A stretch of DNA of 64,000 nucleotides from Mesorhizobium sp. 113-3-3 (GTDB lineage: Bacteria; Pseudomonadota; Alphaproteobacteria; Rhizobiales; Rhizobiaceae), in assembly GCF_016756495.1 (NCBI RefSeq), contig NZ_AP023243.1, positions 3,662,501 through 3,726,500 on the forward strand, written 5' to 3'. This document shows positions 43,113-53,708 of this stretch, in pieces; position 1 is the stretch's first letter; each line of letters opens with the position of its first letter. A program made the translations under genes and the position numbers. A model generated the notes under the pieces. That model was not told the DNA's origin. It ran no database searches and was given only the letters and a program-made list of their open reading frames with translations.

Positions 43113-44408
43113 ATGTCCCAATCGGCTCCGTCCCTGGCGCCTGTCCGCTTCGATGGCGACGCGGCCGCCAAGCTTTCGGCGCTGCGTCGCACCAAATTCA
43201 TAGCCACGGCCGCGTTGGTGCTTTGCGTGCTGGTGTTCGCCTTGGCCAAGTCGTTCCAAAGCAGCTATCCGTGGCTGGGGTTCGTCGCAGCCTTCGCCGA
43301 GGCGGCGACCATTGGCGGCCTTGCCGACTGGTACGCGGTAGTGGCGCTGTTCAGGCGGCCGCTCGGGCTGCCGATCCCACACACCGCCATCATACCGGAA
43401 AACCAGAACCGCATCGCCGACAATCTTGGCCGCTTCATCGAGGCCAATTTCCTGGCGCCGGAGCCGGTGCGCGAAAAACTCGCCGAGGTCGATTTTGCAG
43501 CACTCGTCGCCGATTGGCTGACCGATGCCGAACGGGCCGCGGGCCTGTCGCGTTTCGTCGTGCGGCTGGTGCCGCAAACGCTGGCCGCTGTCGAGCAATC
43601 CGGTCTGCGCGGCTTCGTCACCAGCCGTATGCTCGAGCAGATCGAAAAGGTGCCGCTGGCGCCGCTGGCGGCTGAACTCTTGTCGGCGCTGACCGACGAC
43701 CGCCGTCATCAAAAGCTGTTCGACGAATTCATCAAGGTGGTCGGCCGCTTCCTCAACGACGAACAGGCGCTGGCGACAATGCGCGAAAAAATCCGCGAGG
43801 AATTGCCGTCGCTGTTCAACCTGTTCCGCGCCGACGCCTATCTCTTGAAGAAGATCGTCGCCTCGGCGGGCTCCTTGCTCGACGAGGTGCGGGCCGATCC
43901 CGACCATCCGATGCGGGCCGAGTTCGACCGTTTCGCGCAAGCCTTCGTCGAGCGGCTGCGGACGTCCAAGCAATATGCAAAGCGTGCCGAGAAGATGAAG
44001 CGTGATTTCCTCGCCCGACCCGAAGTCAGGGCGCTGGCCGGCGACATGTGGGAGAGCCTCAGCCTGTTCATCGAGCAGGACGCCAAGGCGCCGAATTCGG
44101 TGATCCGCGCGCATCTCGCCAACATGTTCGTCGAGGTCGGCCGCCATCTCGCCGGCGATCCACAGATCCGGGCCGACATGAACCAGGGGTTCGTCGTGGC
44201 GCTCGCCTCCTTCGTCGAAAGCCAGAAGAGTGGCGTGTCGAAGTTCATCGCCGACCAGGTCAAGCGCTGGGACCTGGCGCAACTGACGCGGCTGATCGAG
44301 ATGAACATCGGCCGGGACCTGCAATATATCCGCTTCAACGGCATGATCATCGGCGGGCTGGCGGGCATTGTGCTCTACACGATCGAGTTGCTGCTCCCGG
44401 TCAATTGA
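43113..44408 (+). CDS. DUF445 family membrane protein
   Basis: This is a 431-residue DUF445 protein. There is one membrane helix near the start (IATAALVLCVLVFALAKSF), the family motif FAEAATIGGLADWYAVVALFRRPLGLPIPHTAIIP (seen in parts: GGLADWYAV, PHTAIIP), and a C-terminal membrane helix (IIGGLAGIVLYTIELLL). The long middle part is helical and probably coiled-coil. Members are inner-membrane proteins of unknown function. GAGGAG stands upstream of the ATG. Confidence 0.88.
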   Translation: MSQSAPSLAPVRFDGDAAAKLSALRRTKFIATAALVLCVLVFALAKSFQSSYPWLGFVAAFAEAATIGGLADWYAVVALFRRPLGLPIPHTAIIPENQNRIADNLGRFIEANFLAPEPVREKLAEVDFAALVADWLTDAERAAGLSRFVVRLVPQTLAAVEQSGLRGFVTSRMLEQIEKVPLAPLAAELLSALTDDRRHQKLFDEFIKVVGRFLNDEQALATMREKIREELPSLFNLFRADAYLLKKIVASAGSLLDEVRADPDHPMRAEFDRFAQAFVERLRTSKQYAKRAEKMKRDFLARPEVRALAGDMWESLSLFIEQDAKAPNSVIRAHLANMFVEVGRHLAGDPQIRADMNQGFVVALASFVESQKSGVSKFIADQVKRWDLAQLTRLIEMNIGRDLQYIRFNGMIIGGLAGIVLYTIELLLPVN

Positions 44409-44512
44409 TGCGCATGGTTCGAGATGCCCGTGTTCGAAATGGACACGCGGCATCCGAGTGCTATGCTCCCCGTGAGGGCAGCCGCATCCGCGGCAAAAGG
44501 GGAGAAGACATC

Positions 44513-44941
44513 ATGGCGAAACAACCGGAATCCGATTCCTTCATGGACATGTTCGGCAAGTTCGGCCGCGACCTGAAGGTGCCCAATGTCGATGTCGAGG
44601 CGATCCTTGCCCATCATCGCAAGAACCTCGAGGCCTTGGAGAAATCGGCGCGAGCCGGCGCCGCCGGCGCGACCTCGCTGTTGTCGAGGCAGCGCGAAAT
44701 GCTGCAGGACACGCTGCGCGAAATTGCCGACATGGCGCAGAGCTACCGCGCGCCGGGCAACCCGCAGGAGCTGATGGCCAAGCAGACGGAGTTCGCCAGG
44801 AAATCCTTCGAGGCCGCGCTCAAGAATGCCGGTGAAGTGGCTGAACTGGCTCGCAAATCCGGAACCGAATCGATCGAGATCCTGCGCGCGCGCATCAAGG
44901 ATGCGATGGAGGAAATCCGCGCCGGCTACGGACAGAAATAG
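44513..44941 (+). CDS. Phasin family protein
   Basis: This 142-residue protein is almost entirely amphipathic helix, as in phasins that coat polyhydroxyalkanoate granules. It has the MDMFGKFGRDLKVPNVDVEAILAHHRKNLEAL region (short marks: KVPNVDVE, HHRKNLEAL) typical of the proteobacterial phasin-like family. GGGGAG before ATG fixes the start; longer frames overlap the DUF445 gene. The next gene is a MaoC hydratase, also fitting polyester metabolism. Confidence 0.85.
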   Translation: MAKQPESDSFMDMFGKFGRDLKVPNVDVEAILAHHRKNLEALEKSARAGAAGATSLLSRQREMLQDTLREIADMAQSYRAPGNPQELMAKQTEFARKSFEAALKNAGEVAELARKSGTESIEILRARIKDAMEEIRAGYGQK

Positions 44942-45198
44942 GCCCCTGGGGCCCGTCGTTCGCCTTCGGCAGGACATGCCGGTTTGCAATTTCGCAACCT
45001 TGCGCATAGTTGCATCCGCGCCACGTTATAAGCGCCGGCGCCCCTGGAAGGTGCGAAAATCCGAATTCGGCCTGCCATTGCGCGGCAAGGCATGGCACGA
45101 TTCAGCCGGAATTGGACGGAACCGATTCACAAGGGGTGAATTGACAGGGGCCATCCGTTCGTGGTCCGGAGGCACGGCAAGCGATCGGGAAAGCAGGA

Positions 45199-45696
45199 AT
45201 GAACGAAGTACGGCCTAAAACGCCGCCGACCTACGAGCAGTTGAGGACGATGTCCGGGCAGGAGCTCGGCGTCTCGGAATGGACCACGGTCGACCAGGAC
45301 CGGATCAACCAGTTCGCCGAATGCACCGGCGACCATCAATGGATTCACGTCGACCCCGAGCGTGCGCGGCGGCAAAGCCCGTTCCGCACGACGATCGCGC
45401 ATGGCTATCTGACGTTGTCGATCATCGGCGCGCTAGCGCTCGGCATGGGCATCGTGCCGGAAAACACCCAGGCCGCGTTCAACTACGGCTTCGACAAGGT
45501 GCGTTTCCTGGCGCCGGTCAGGGTCGGCGCGCGCATCAGGCTGCGCACGGTCCTTCTTTCCATGGAGGACAGGGGACCCGGCCAGTATTTGATGAAGGCA
45601 GCCAACACGGTCGAGATCGAAGGCGAGGAAAAGCCGGCGCTGACGGCCGAAACGCTGGTCATGCTTTACGAGCGCCGCAAACGGGCAGGGGCCTGA
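45199..45696 (+). CDS. MaoC family (R)-specific enoyl-CoA hydratase-like protein
   Basis: This is a 165-residue hot-dog fold hydratase. The catalytic motif FAECTGDHQWIHVDPERA carries the Asp and His of the (R)-hydratase site, and IAHGYLTLS is the second family landmark. It could supply (R)-3-hydroxyacyl-CoA for polyester synthesis (PhaJ-like), given the phasin gene before it, or resemble NodN/MaoC proteins of other function. It begins 257 bases after the phasin gene, so they need not be one operon. Confidence 0.88.
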   Translation: MNEVRPKTPPTYEQLRTMSGQELGVSEWTTVDQDRINQFAECTGDHQWIHVDPERARRQSPFRTTIAHGYLTLSIIGALALGMGIVPENTQAAFNYGFDKVRFLAPVRVGARIRLRTVLLSMEDRGPGQYLMKAANTVEIEGEEKPALTAETLVMLYERRKRAGA

Positions 45697-45722
45697 GCGT
45701 TCGCGCAAGCCCCTGCAGTTTT

Positions 45723-46940
45723 TCAGTTCGTGGTTCCTTGCCGGTCCTGCAGACGCTTCAACGCCCATAATGTCGTTGCCGCCAGCACCGTGGCATAGGC
45801 GGCCAGCGGCCATGCCGTGTCGCCACCCAGGAGGATGACGAACAACGTGCCGGCGATCCCGACGATCAGGCTCTGGGCGCAGAAATAGAGCGCCACCGCC
45901 GTCCCCGCGACATCGCCAAACGCTTCAAGCGCGCCGTTGGCGGTGACCGACCCTGCAAGGACGATGCCCACGGCCATCACCCACATGGGCAGGACGAAGG
46001 TGGCGAAGGACGGCGCGGCAAGCACCTGTCCGATCGCCAGCATCGAGGCGCCGAGAAGCAGCATCGCCATGCCGCGCGCCAGGCTGCCCGCGGTGCCCCA
46101 GCGCGCGATGAACGGCCTGGCAAACCGCGTGGTCGCGATCATCACCAGTGCCGCTGTGGCAAAGGCGAGGCTGAAACCGAGCTGGGTAAAGCCGGCACGA
46201 TCGATGAGCACGCGCGGCGCTGTCGAGAAGAACACGAAGAAAGTGCCCATGGCCGCAGCGAAACCAAGCGTATAGGTCCAGAAGGCGAAGCTGCGCAGGA
46301 TCGGGCCGAAGGCAGGGCGTGGGCCGGAACCATTCTGCGGCCGCGTCTCGTGCCAGCGCAGCCATGCATTTAGCGTGGCCGCCATGGCCATAATGCCAAG
46401 CGTGACGAAGATCGCGCGCCAGCCGAAACCCTGGGCGATCAAGGCGCCTGCGACTGGCCCCAACGCCGGCACGAAGGCCAGCATCGCGCTGAACAGGCCA
46501 TAGATGACCGCGCCCTCGGGCCGCTCCGCATAGACATCGCGCACCGTGGCGAAGGTCGCGACCAGGACAGCGGACGCCGCCATGGCCTGCACGACGCGCA
46601 ACGCGACGAAGGCTGCGGCCGATGACGTGCCGGCGAGCGCGACGGATGCGCCCGCGAACAGCAGCCCGCCGCCGAGCAGCACCGGGCGCCTGCCGATCCG
46701 GTCGGAGATCGGGCCGAACACGATTTGGCCGAGGCCAAGCGTGATCATATAAAGGCTCAGCGTCAGCTGAATGACCGAGGGCGATGTGCCGAGAGCTTCC
46801 GGCATCAGCGGTACCACCGGCAGGTAGATGTCCATGGCCAGCGAGGCAAGGATGTCGAAAGGCGCCATCAGCAGCAGCGCCGACGGCAAGGAATAGGCCC
46901 ATATCTTCTTTTGGGGAGAGGGGCGTCTTGGAAAAGGCAT
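45723..46940 (-). CDS. MFS drug efflux protein, CmlA/FloR-like
   Basis: This is a 405-residue, 12-helix MFS exporter of the Bcr/CflA (DHA1) group. Its N-terminal region (MAPFDILASLAMDIYLPVVP, then IQLTLSLYMITLGLGQIVFGPISDRIGRRPVLLGGG in short matches) follows CmlA/FloR chloramphenicol exporters closely, as do SFFVFF-like and STAPRVLIDR positions further on. Chloramphenicol or florfenicol export is therefore plausible, but as a chromosomal gene it may have another natural substrate. The ATG used has no clear ribosome site; another start 17 codons upstream is possible. Confidence 0.85.
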   Translation of the reverse strand: MPFPRRPSPQKKIWAYSLPSALLLMAPFDILASLAMDIYLPVVPLMPEALGTSPSVIQLTLSLYMITLGLGQIVFGPISDRIGRRPVLLGGGLLFAGASVALAGTSSAAAFVALRVVQAMAASAVLVATFATVRDVYAERPEGAVIYGLFSAMLAFVPALGPVAGALIAQGFGWRAIFVTLGIMAMAATLNAWLRWHETRPQNGSGPRPAFGPILRSFAFWTYTLGFAAAMGTFFVFFSTAPRVLIDRAGFTQLGFSLAFATAALVMIATTRFARPFIARWGTAGSLARGMAMLLLGASMLAIGQVLAAPSFATFVLPMWVMAVGIVLAGSVTANGALEAFGDVAGTAVALYFCAQSLIVGIAGTLFVILLGGDTAWPLAAYATVLAATTLWALKRLQDRQGTTN

Positions 46941-47183
46941 GATTGAGCATCCGCACAAATGGTGAGATTTGGCGGCGATCTGCCGTTTCATGGATGGTCT
47001 GATTTGACGGGGCAGAAGGCCGCAACAACGAGATGTTGTCGCGGCTTACTTGTCTGCTGACTTGGTTGTTCCCATAGCGCTGTCCCGAAATTGGCGTTGC
47101 AGGCATCCGCCTGCGCGCCGTTTCAGTAGCAGCCTGGGATCGGCCGGGCAACCTTCGGGCAGTGCCGAAAGAGCCCGAACGGA

Positions 47184-48641
47184 TCAGGCAATCCCGGGCT
47201 GGGGACGGCTGGCAAAGCGCAGCGAGAACAGCGCGAGCAGCAGCGCAACCAGCGCCAGCGCCGTTGCCGTCTCAAAGGTGACCTGCATGCCTCGGGCCGC
47301 TGCGGCGGCACTCAGAACGTCCTGTCCTGTTCCTTCGCGAGCGCCGGCCGATGCGACCGCGAAGATGGCGCCCATCAGGGATGCGCCGGTGATGAGGCCG
47401 AGATTGCGCGACAAATTGAGCAGGCCCGATATGACGCCGCGTTCGCCGGTGCCGACGCCGGTCATGACGGCCGCATTGTTGGCGGTCTGGAACAGCGCGT
47501 AGCCGAAGCAGGTGACCGTGATAGGCACGACATAGCTGGCAATGCCGAGCCTGGTCAGGGCAAGCGACAGAAGGAGTGTGCCCGCGGTCAGGCTGGCGAG
47601 GCCGGCGACCATCATCCTGTGGGCTCCGAAGCGGTCGGAAAGCCGTCCGGCCAGCAGGGCCGACAGGGTCGACACAAGCGGCCCGGTCGAGAGCACCACG
47701 CCGACCATCGCGGCATCGAGCCCCAGTCCACGCGACAGATAGAACGGCGCGACCACCAGGGTTGCCATCATCACCGTGGCGACGATGAGGCTCATGACCA
47801 GGCTGGCGCTGAGCTGCGGGTCCCGGAAACTGGCGAGTTGGACCAGCGGGTTCCTCACCCGCTTCTGGGCGACGGCGAACAGACCGATGCCGAGGGCGGT
47901 CGCGGCCAGCAGGCCGATGTTGAGCGCGCCGAAATGGCCCCAGCCCAGCGTCATGGCCAGTGCGTAGGCGGCCAGCGTCATGGCCAACAAGGCAGTGCCC
48001 ATCGTGTCGAACTTGCCTTTAACGGCCTGCGCGTTCTTGTTGCGAGCGGGCAGGGCGCGCCAGGCGAGGGCAAAGGTCAGCAGGCCTAGCGGCACGTTGA
48101 CCAGGAAGATCGCCCGCCAGCCGAGGCCGGCGATCAGGAGGCCGCCGAGCGAGGGGCCGAGCGTCGTGCCGATCGCCGACATGGCGCCGAGCAGGCCCAT
48201 GGCGCTGCCGGTCCGCTCCTTGCTCACCGTCTCCGCGACAAAGGCCAGCGTCAGCGCCATCATCAGCGCCGCGCCAAGCCCCTGCACGGTGCGCGCGGCG
48301 ATCAGCAGTGAGAGCGTCGGCGCCAGGCCGCAGAGCACGGATGCCGCTGTGAACAGCGCGATGCCGCCAAGCAGCAGCGGCCGGCGCCCGAACATGTCGG
48401 CCAGCCGCCCGGCGCTGACGATCAGCGTGGTGATGGCGAGGAGATAGGCCAGGACCACCCATTGCACGGCCTGGAACGACGCCCCGAACGTCTGCATCAG
48501 CGAGGGCAGCCCGACGCTGGCAATGCTGGTTCCGAGCGACGACAGCAGCGTGGCGAGCGACAGGCTTGCCAGCGCCCAGCCGACCGATTGATTCTGTTGC
48601 GGGGCTGATATCCCATCCCGATCTTGCGCTGCGACTGCCAT
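47184..48641 (-). CDS. MFS transporter, DHA2 (EmrB/QacA-like) family
   Basis: This is a 485-residue multidrug-type exporter with about 14 hydrophobic segments. Family marks are the motif A loop GRLADMFGRRPLLLGG near residue 78 and motif C region LGPSLGGLLIAGLGWRAIFLVNVP near residue 160 (recognised from LGPSLGG and WRAIFLVNVP). AGGAG seven bases before the ATG supports the start. It diverges from a LysR-type regulator gene that probably controls it. Confidence 0.9.
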   Translation of the reverse strand: MAVAAQDRDGISAPQQNQSVGWALASLSLATLLSSLGTSIASVGLPSLMQTFGASFQAVQWVVLAYLLAITTLIVSAGRLADMFGRRPLLLGGIALFTAASVLCGLAPTLSLLIAARTVQGLGAALMMALTLAFVAETVSKERTGSAMGLLGAMSAIGTTLGPSLGGLLIAGLGWRAIFLVNVPLGLLTFALAWRALPARNKNAQAVKGKFDTMGTALLAMTLAAYALAMTLGWGHFGALNIGLLAATALGIGLFAVAQKRVRNPLVQLASFRDPQLSASLVMSLIVATVMMATLVVAPFYLSRGLGLDAAMVGVVLSTGPLVSTLSALLAGRLSDRFGAHRMMVAGLASLTAGTLLLSLALTRLGIASYVVPITVTCFGYALFQTANNAAVMTGVGTGERGVISGLLNLSRNLGLITGASLMGAIFAVASAGAREGTGQDVLSAAAAARGMQVTFETATALALVALLLALFSLRFASRPQPGIA

Positions 48642-48737
48642 GGCGATCTCCTTTTCCTTCGCTCCTGAACCGGAGCCATCGGAGATCTAGTCCTGCGGCT
48701 GACATGGCGGAAGGCGCAGCATTTGCAACATATCAGT

Positions 48738-48758
48738 GCATGAGACGCCACATCATGC
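48738..48758. promoter_or_regulatory. LysR-type operator candidate
   Basis: GCATGA-N9-TCATGC is a perfect 6-bp inverted repeat in the 129-base gap between the DHA2 exporter and the LysR gene. LysR proteins bind T-N11-A dyads in such divergent promoters. It lies close to the LysR start, which suits autoregulation. Confidence 0.5.
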
Positions 48759-48770
48759 TATGAGCAGGCG

Positions 48771-49661
48771 ATGACATCTCCCGATCTCAACCTGCTGTTC
48801 GCTCTCGACGTGCTGCTCGCGGAAGGCAGCGTGGCGCGCGCCGCGCGCCGTCTGCGGCTCAGCCCATCGGCGATGAGCCGGACACTGGCGCGGCTGCGGG
48901 AGGCAACGGGCGATCCTCTGCTGGTCCGCGCCGGCCGTGGCCTGGTGGCGACGCCGCGCGCGGAGGAATTGCGCCGGCAGGTCGGCCCTGTCGTCCAGGA
49001 AGCGGAGGCGCTGCTGCGGCCTGCTGAACTTCTTGATCCGTCAAGCCTGGACAGGGTTTTCACGCTGCGCACCAATGAAGGCTTCGTCGAGGAATTCGGG
49101 CCTCGCCTGGTCGCCCGCATCGAGGCCGAAGCGCCTGGCGTGCGGCTGCGTTTCGCGCCGAAGTCCGACAAGGATGTGATGTCGCTGCGCGACGCTTTGA
49201 TCGACCTGGAAATCGGCGTTGCCGGCGAAACCGGACCCGAAGTGCGCATCCAGGCGCTGTTTCGTGACCGCTTCATCGGCGCTGTCCGAGTTGGCCATCC
49301 GCTGAGCGAGGGCGCGGTGACGCCCGAGCGCTTTGCGGCGGGCCGGCACATCAGTGTTTCCAGGCGTGGCCGCGAGCGAGGGCCGATCGATGAGGCGCTG
49401 AGCGCGCTTGGCCTGCAGCGGACGGTCGTGTGCATGGTCTCGGGTTTCTCGGCAGCGCTCGCTATGGCGCGGGCCTCAGAGTTGATCGCCAGCGTGCCCG
49501 AGCGGCACACGGCCGGTGCGCGCGCCGGCATGCATAGTTTTCCGCTGCCGGTCACGACAGTTGAGGTCACCATTTCCATGCTTTGGCATCCGCGGCTGGA
49601 TGCCGACCCGGCGCAACGCTGGTTGCGCGACTGCGTGCGGGAGGTCTGTGCCAGTCGCTGA
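48771..49661 (+). CDS. LysR family transcriptional regulator
   Basis: This is a 296-residue LysR regulator. The N-terminal winged helix spans DLNLLFALDVLLAEGSVARAARRL to SPSAMSRTLARLREATGDPLLVR, and the rest is the periplasmic-binding-like effector domain. It is divergent from the DHA2 exporter and likely controls it in response to an exported compound. It converges on the MocR-type gene with two bases between the stops. Confidence 0.92.
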   Translation: MTSPDLNLLFALDVLLAEGSVARAARRLRLSPSAMSRTLARLREATGDPLLVRAGRGLVATPRAEELRRQVGPVVQEAEALLRPAELLDPSSLDRVFTLRTNEGFVEEFGPRLVARIEAEAPGVRLRFAPKSDKDVMSLRDALIDLEIGVAGETGPEVRIQALFRDRFIGAVRVGHPLSEGAVTPERFAAGRHISVSRRGRERGPIDEALSALGLQRTVVCMVSGFSAALAMARASELIASVPERHTAGARAGMHSFPLPVTTVEVTISMLWHPRLDADPAQRWLRDCVREVCASR

Positions 49662-49663
49662 GA

Positions 49664-51076
49664 TCAGCGCGCCATCGCCGCGGCGAGCACCTTGAAGATC
49701 CGCCCGTCTTCGCACTGGGCGACGTTAAAGCGCAGGAACCGGCTGGCCGTCTGCGAAAGGCTGAACGCGTTGCCGGGCGCCAACACGACATTGTCGGCCA
49801 AGGCCCGGCGGGCGACTTCGGCAGCGTCCACGCCATCGGGCAGGCCACACCACAGGAACAGGCCGGCCGGCTGGTCGATCCACGGCGTGATGCCGATCGC
49901 CTTCAGACGGGCGCCGGTCTCGGCCATGGCACGCGCGAGCCTGGCACGCAGCAATTCCATGTGCTTGCGGTAGCTGCCGTCCTTGAGCAGCGTCAGCACC
50001 AGTTCTGCTGCCAGCCGTCCGCCGCCGAAGGTCGTGGCGATCTTGAGGTCGGTCAGGCCCTCGACCCAATCGCGGGGCGCGGCGATGAAACCGCAGCGCA
50101 CCGATGCCGACAGCGTCTTGGAGAAACTGCCGATCTGGACGACGCGGCTGAGGCCATCGAACGCCGCGAGCCTCGGGGCAGGGGCATGTTCGAAATCGGC
50201 GAAGATGTCGTCCTCGACGATGGTCAGGTCCGACTGGTCGGCGAGCTTCAGCAAACGATGCGCGGTGACCGGCGACAGGATCGCGCCGGTCGGGTTGTGG
50301 ATGGCGGAGTTGGTGATGTAGAGGCGCGGCCGGTGCTCGGCGAGCGCCTGCGCGAAAAGCTCGATATCAGGTCCCGACGGCGTGTAGGGCACGCTGACAA
50401 CCTTGGCGCGGTGGGCGCGCAGCAAAGCATGGAAATTGAAATAGCAGGGGTCGTCGACCAGCACCGTGTCGCCGGGCTCGATCAGGAACCGGCACAATAG
50501 GTCGATGGCCTGCGTGCCTGACTCCGTCAGCATGATCTGTTCGGGCGCGACTTCGATGCCATGACCAGCCATGCGCCGCGCCAGGAGTTGCCGCAACGGC
50601 GGCAGACCGAGCGGTGTGCCGTAATCGGCAAGCGTGACATCGTCGGCGCGCGCTGCCGTGCGCAGTGCCCGGCGCAGCGCGGCCTGCGGCATCCATGAGG
50701 CCGGCAGCCAGCCACAGCCGGGTTTCAGGACCTCGTCGCCGGCATCCAGCGACTGGCGCGAGACCCAGAGCGGATCGACGGCGCGGTCGAGCAGGGGACC
50801 GATCTCGGCCAGCGACAGCGGCGCCAAAGAGCCGGCGGCATAGAAGCCCGAGCCTGGCCGGGAGCGGATCGTGCCTTCGGCGGCGAGCCGCTCATAGGCT
50901 TCGACCACGGTGGATTTGGACACCTGCATGGATTGGGCGAAGGCGCGAATCGACGGCAGCCGGGCTCCAGGTGTCAGGCTGCGCGCGGCGATCCGCTGGC
51001 GGATCGTCGCCATGACGTTTTCGACCAGGGTAGGGGCGGCCAGGGTTCGCGCGCCTTCCAAGGCAAAGTCTGTCAT
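49664..51076 (-). CDS. MocR-type regulator (GntR domain fused to PLP aminotransferase)
   Basis: This is a 470-residue regulator of the MocR/PdxR class. An N-terminal GntR winged helix (RSLTPGARLPSIRAFAQSMQVSKSTVVEAYERL in short marks LPSIRA and VVEAYERL) is followed by a fold-type I aminotransferase domain. The PLP-binding Lys lies in QIGSFSKTLSASVRCG, and VDDPCYFN and NPTGA are also visible. It is divergent from the EamA transporter gene, its likely target. Confidence 0.92.
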   Translation of the reverse strand: MTDFALEGARTLAAPTLVENVMATIRQRIAARSLTPGARLPSIRAFAQSMQVSKSTVVEAYERLAAEGTIRSRPGSGFYAAGSLAPLSLAEIGPLLDRAVDPLWVSRQSLDAGDEVLKPGCGWLPASWMPQAALRRALRTAARADDVTLADYGTPLGLPPLRQLLARRMAGHGIEVAPEQIMLTESGTQAIDLLCRFLIEPGDTVLVDDPCYFNFHALLRAHRAKVVSVPYTPSGPDIELFAQALAEHRPRLYITNSAIHNPTGAILSPVTAHRLLKLADQSDLTIVEDDIFADFEHAPAPRLAAFDGLSRVVQIGSFSKTLSASVRCGFIAAPRDWVEGLTDLKIATTFGGGRLAAELVLTLLKDGSYRKHMELLRARLARAMAETGARLKAIGITPWIDQPAGLFLWCGLPDGVDAAEVARRALADNVVLAPGNAFSLSQTASRFLRFNVAQCEDGRIFKVLAAAMAR

Positions 51077-51182
51077 CTGTACTGCTCAATATGCCATTAC
51101 AGTTTCGCTGAATTGTACCCCATTGTCTCTGGCTGCGCCATGGCATCCGCCCGATACAGGGCGAAAGACATGGAGCCTGGAA

Positions 51183-52046
51183 ATGGACAAGACCGCGAGC
51201 GGCTGGCTGAACGGATTTATCGGCGTGCTGATCTTCTCAGGCTCGCTGCCGGCGACGCGCGTGGCCGTGATGGACTTCGATCCGACCTTCGTGACATCGG
51301 CCCGGGCCGCGATTGCCGGACTGCTTGGCCTGGCAATGCTGCTTTTGTTCCGGGAGAAACGCCCGCAGCGCGGCGATCTGTTGTCGCTGGTGATCGTGGC
51401 GCTCGGCGTGGTGGTCGGCTTTCCTTTGCTTACCGCACTTGCACTGAAGCACGTCACCTCCGCCCACTCGATCATCTTCGTCGGCCTGCTGCCGCTGGCA
51501 ACCGCGATCTTCGGCGTGCTGCGCGGCGGCGAGCGTCCACGACCGGCGTTCTGGCTGTTTTCGTGCATCGGCAGTGCGCTGGTCGCGGGCTTCGCGCTGA
51601 TGCAAGGCGTGACGGCCTCGCCGGTCGGCGATGGCCTGATGCTCGCCGCCATCGTCGTCTGCGGCCTGGGTTATGCCGAGGGCGCAGCGCTGTCACGCAA
51701 GCTCGGCGGATGGCAAGTGATCTGCTGGGCGCTGACGCTGTCGCTGCCGATCATGCTGGTGCTGACTTTCGCCACGCTGCCGCCATCCTTTGCCGCCGTC
51801 GGCTCCCACGCCTGGATCGGTCTCGCCTATGTCTCGCTGTTCAGCATGCTGATCGGCTTCGTCTTCTGGTATCGCGGCCTGGCGCAAGGCGGCATCGCCG
51901 CGGTCGGCCAGTTGCAGTTGCTGCAGCCCTTCTTCGGCCTGGCGCTCGCGGCGAGCCTGCTCCACGAACAGGTCAGCCCACTGATGGTAGTGGTCACGCT
52001 CGGCGTGGTTGCGTGTGTGTTCGGCGCGAAGAAATTCGCGCGGTAG
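51183..52046 (+). CDS. EamA/DMT family transporter
   Basis: This is a 287-residue, ten-helix drug/metabolite transporter with two EamA repeats. Family marks include FVTSARAAIAGLLGL, VTSAHSIIFVGLLPLATAIFG and the C-terminal GLAQGGIAAVGQLQLLQPFFGL. GGAGCC upstream supports the ATG used. The divergent MocR gene suggests control by an amino compound or vitamer and export of a related metabolite. Confidence 0.9.
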   Translation: MDKTASGWLNGFIGVLIFSGSLPATRVAVMDFDPTFVTSARAAIAGLLGLAMLLLFREKRPQRGDLLSLVIVALGVVVGFPLLTALALKHVTSAHSIIFVGLLPLATAIFGVLRGGERPRPAFWLFSCIGSALVAGFALMQGVTASPVGDGLMLAAIVVCGLGYAEGAALSRKLGGWQVICWALTLSLPIMLVLTFATLPPSFAAVGSHAWIGLAYVSLFSMLIGFVFWYRGLAQGGIAAVGQLQLLQPFFGLALAASLLHEQVSPLMVVVTLGVVACVFGAKKFAR

Positions 52047-52067
52047 TTCGGGAAATGACGCCCGCGC

Positions 52068-53108
<1,041 letters not shown>

Positions 53109-53217
53109 CGGTCACTCCACCCTGCGTACTGTCCGGGGAAACGATAGCCGATTCCCCGGCCGGTCAAGCGGAAATCGATTCCGCCAGGCTGGCTAGTCCG
53201 CCGCCCACCAAGCGCGG

Positions 53218-53679
53218 TCAGCTGTTTTCCTGGGTGCGGAAATCGGCAAGCCTCGTGTCGCCGGGGGCCAGCAGCCGCCCGTCCTCGGCATGCACCTCCA
53301 GCCGCCTGATCGGCCGGCCACTCCGCGTATCGACCATGAAAGTGTAGGGCTCGCCCGGCCCGGAGAAATAGGTCTCGCCCCATTGCCGCAAGGCAACCAG
53401 GACATAGAAAAGGCCGCGACCCTTTTCCGTAAGCACATATTCGTGGTGCGCGCTGCCGTCGGGTGCCGGCACCGTCTCGAGAATGCCGTGCGCGACGAGA
53501 TTGCGCAGCCGCGCCGACAGGATGTTCTTGGCGGCGCCGAGGCTCTTCTGGAACTCGCCGAAGCGCCGCAAGCCGTCGAAGGCGTCGCGCACGATAAGCA
53601 GCGACCACCAGTCGCCGATCGCGTCCAGCGGCCGCGCGATCAGGCAATCCGCTTCCTGGTGGCTCGTTCGTTTCACCAT
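53218..53679 (-). CDS. HxlR family transcriptional regulator
   Basis: This is a 153-residue winged-helix protein of the HxlR family: ARPLDAIGDWWSLLIVRDAFDG, FGEFQKSLGAAKNILSARLRNLVAHGIL (short marks RFGEFQ and LSARLRNL) and HHEYVLTEKGRGL. It is divergent from an MFS exporter gene that it probably controls. Members often sense aldehydes, quinones or redox state. The gene has a C-terminal tail beyond the usual HxlR domain. Confidence 0.9.
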   Translation of the reverse strand: MVKRTSHQEADCLIARPLDAIGDWWSLLIVRDAFDGLRRFGEFQKSLGAAKNILSARLRNLVAHGILETVPAPDGSAHHEYVLTEKGRGLFYVLVALRQWGETYFSGPGEPYTFMVDTRSGRPIRRLEVHAEDGRLLAPGDTRLADFRTQENS

Positions 53680-53708
53680 GGCAATCGTTGGTCCAGGCCT
53701 GTCATTTT

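Noticed and set aside
50910..51182. Upstream extension of the EamA transporter into the MocR gene
   Set aside because: It would overlap the divergent MocR coding region; the ATG at 51183 has a ribosome site and a natural first helix.
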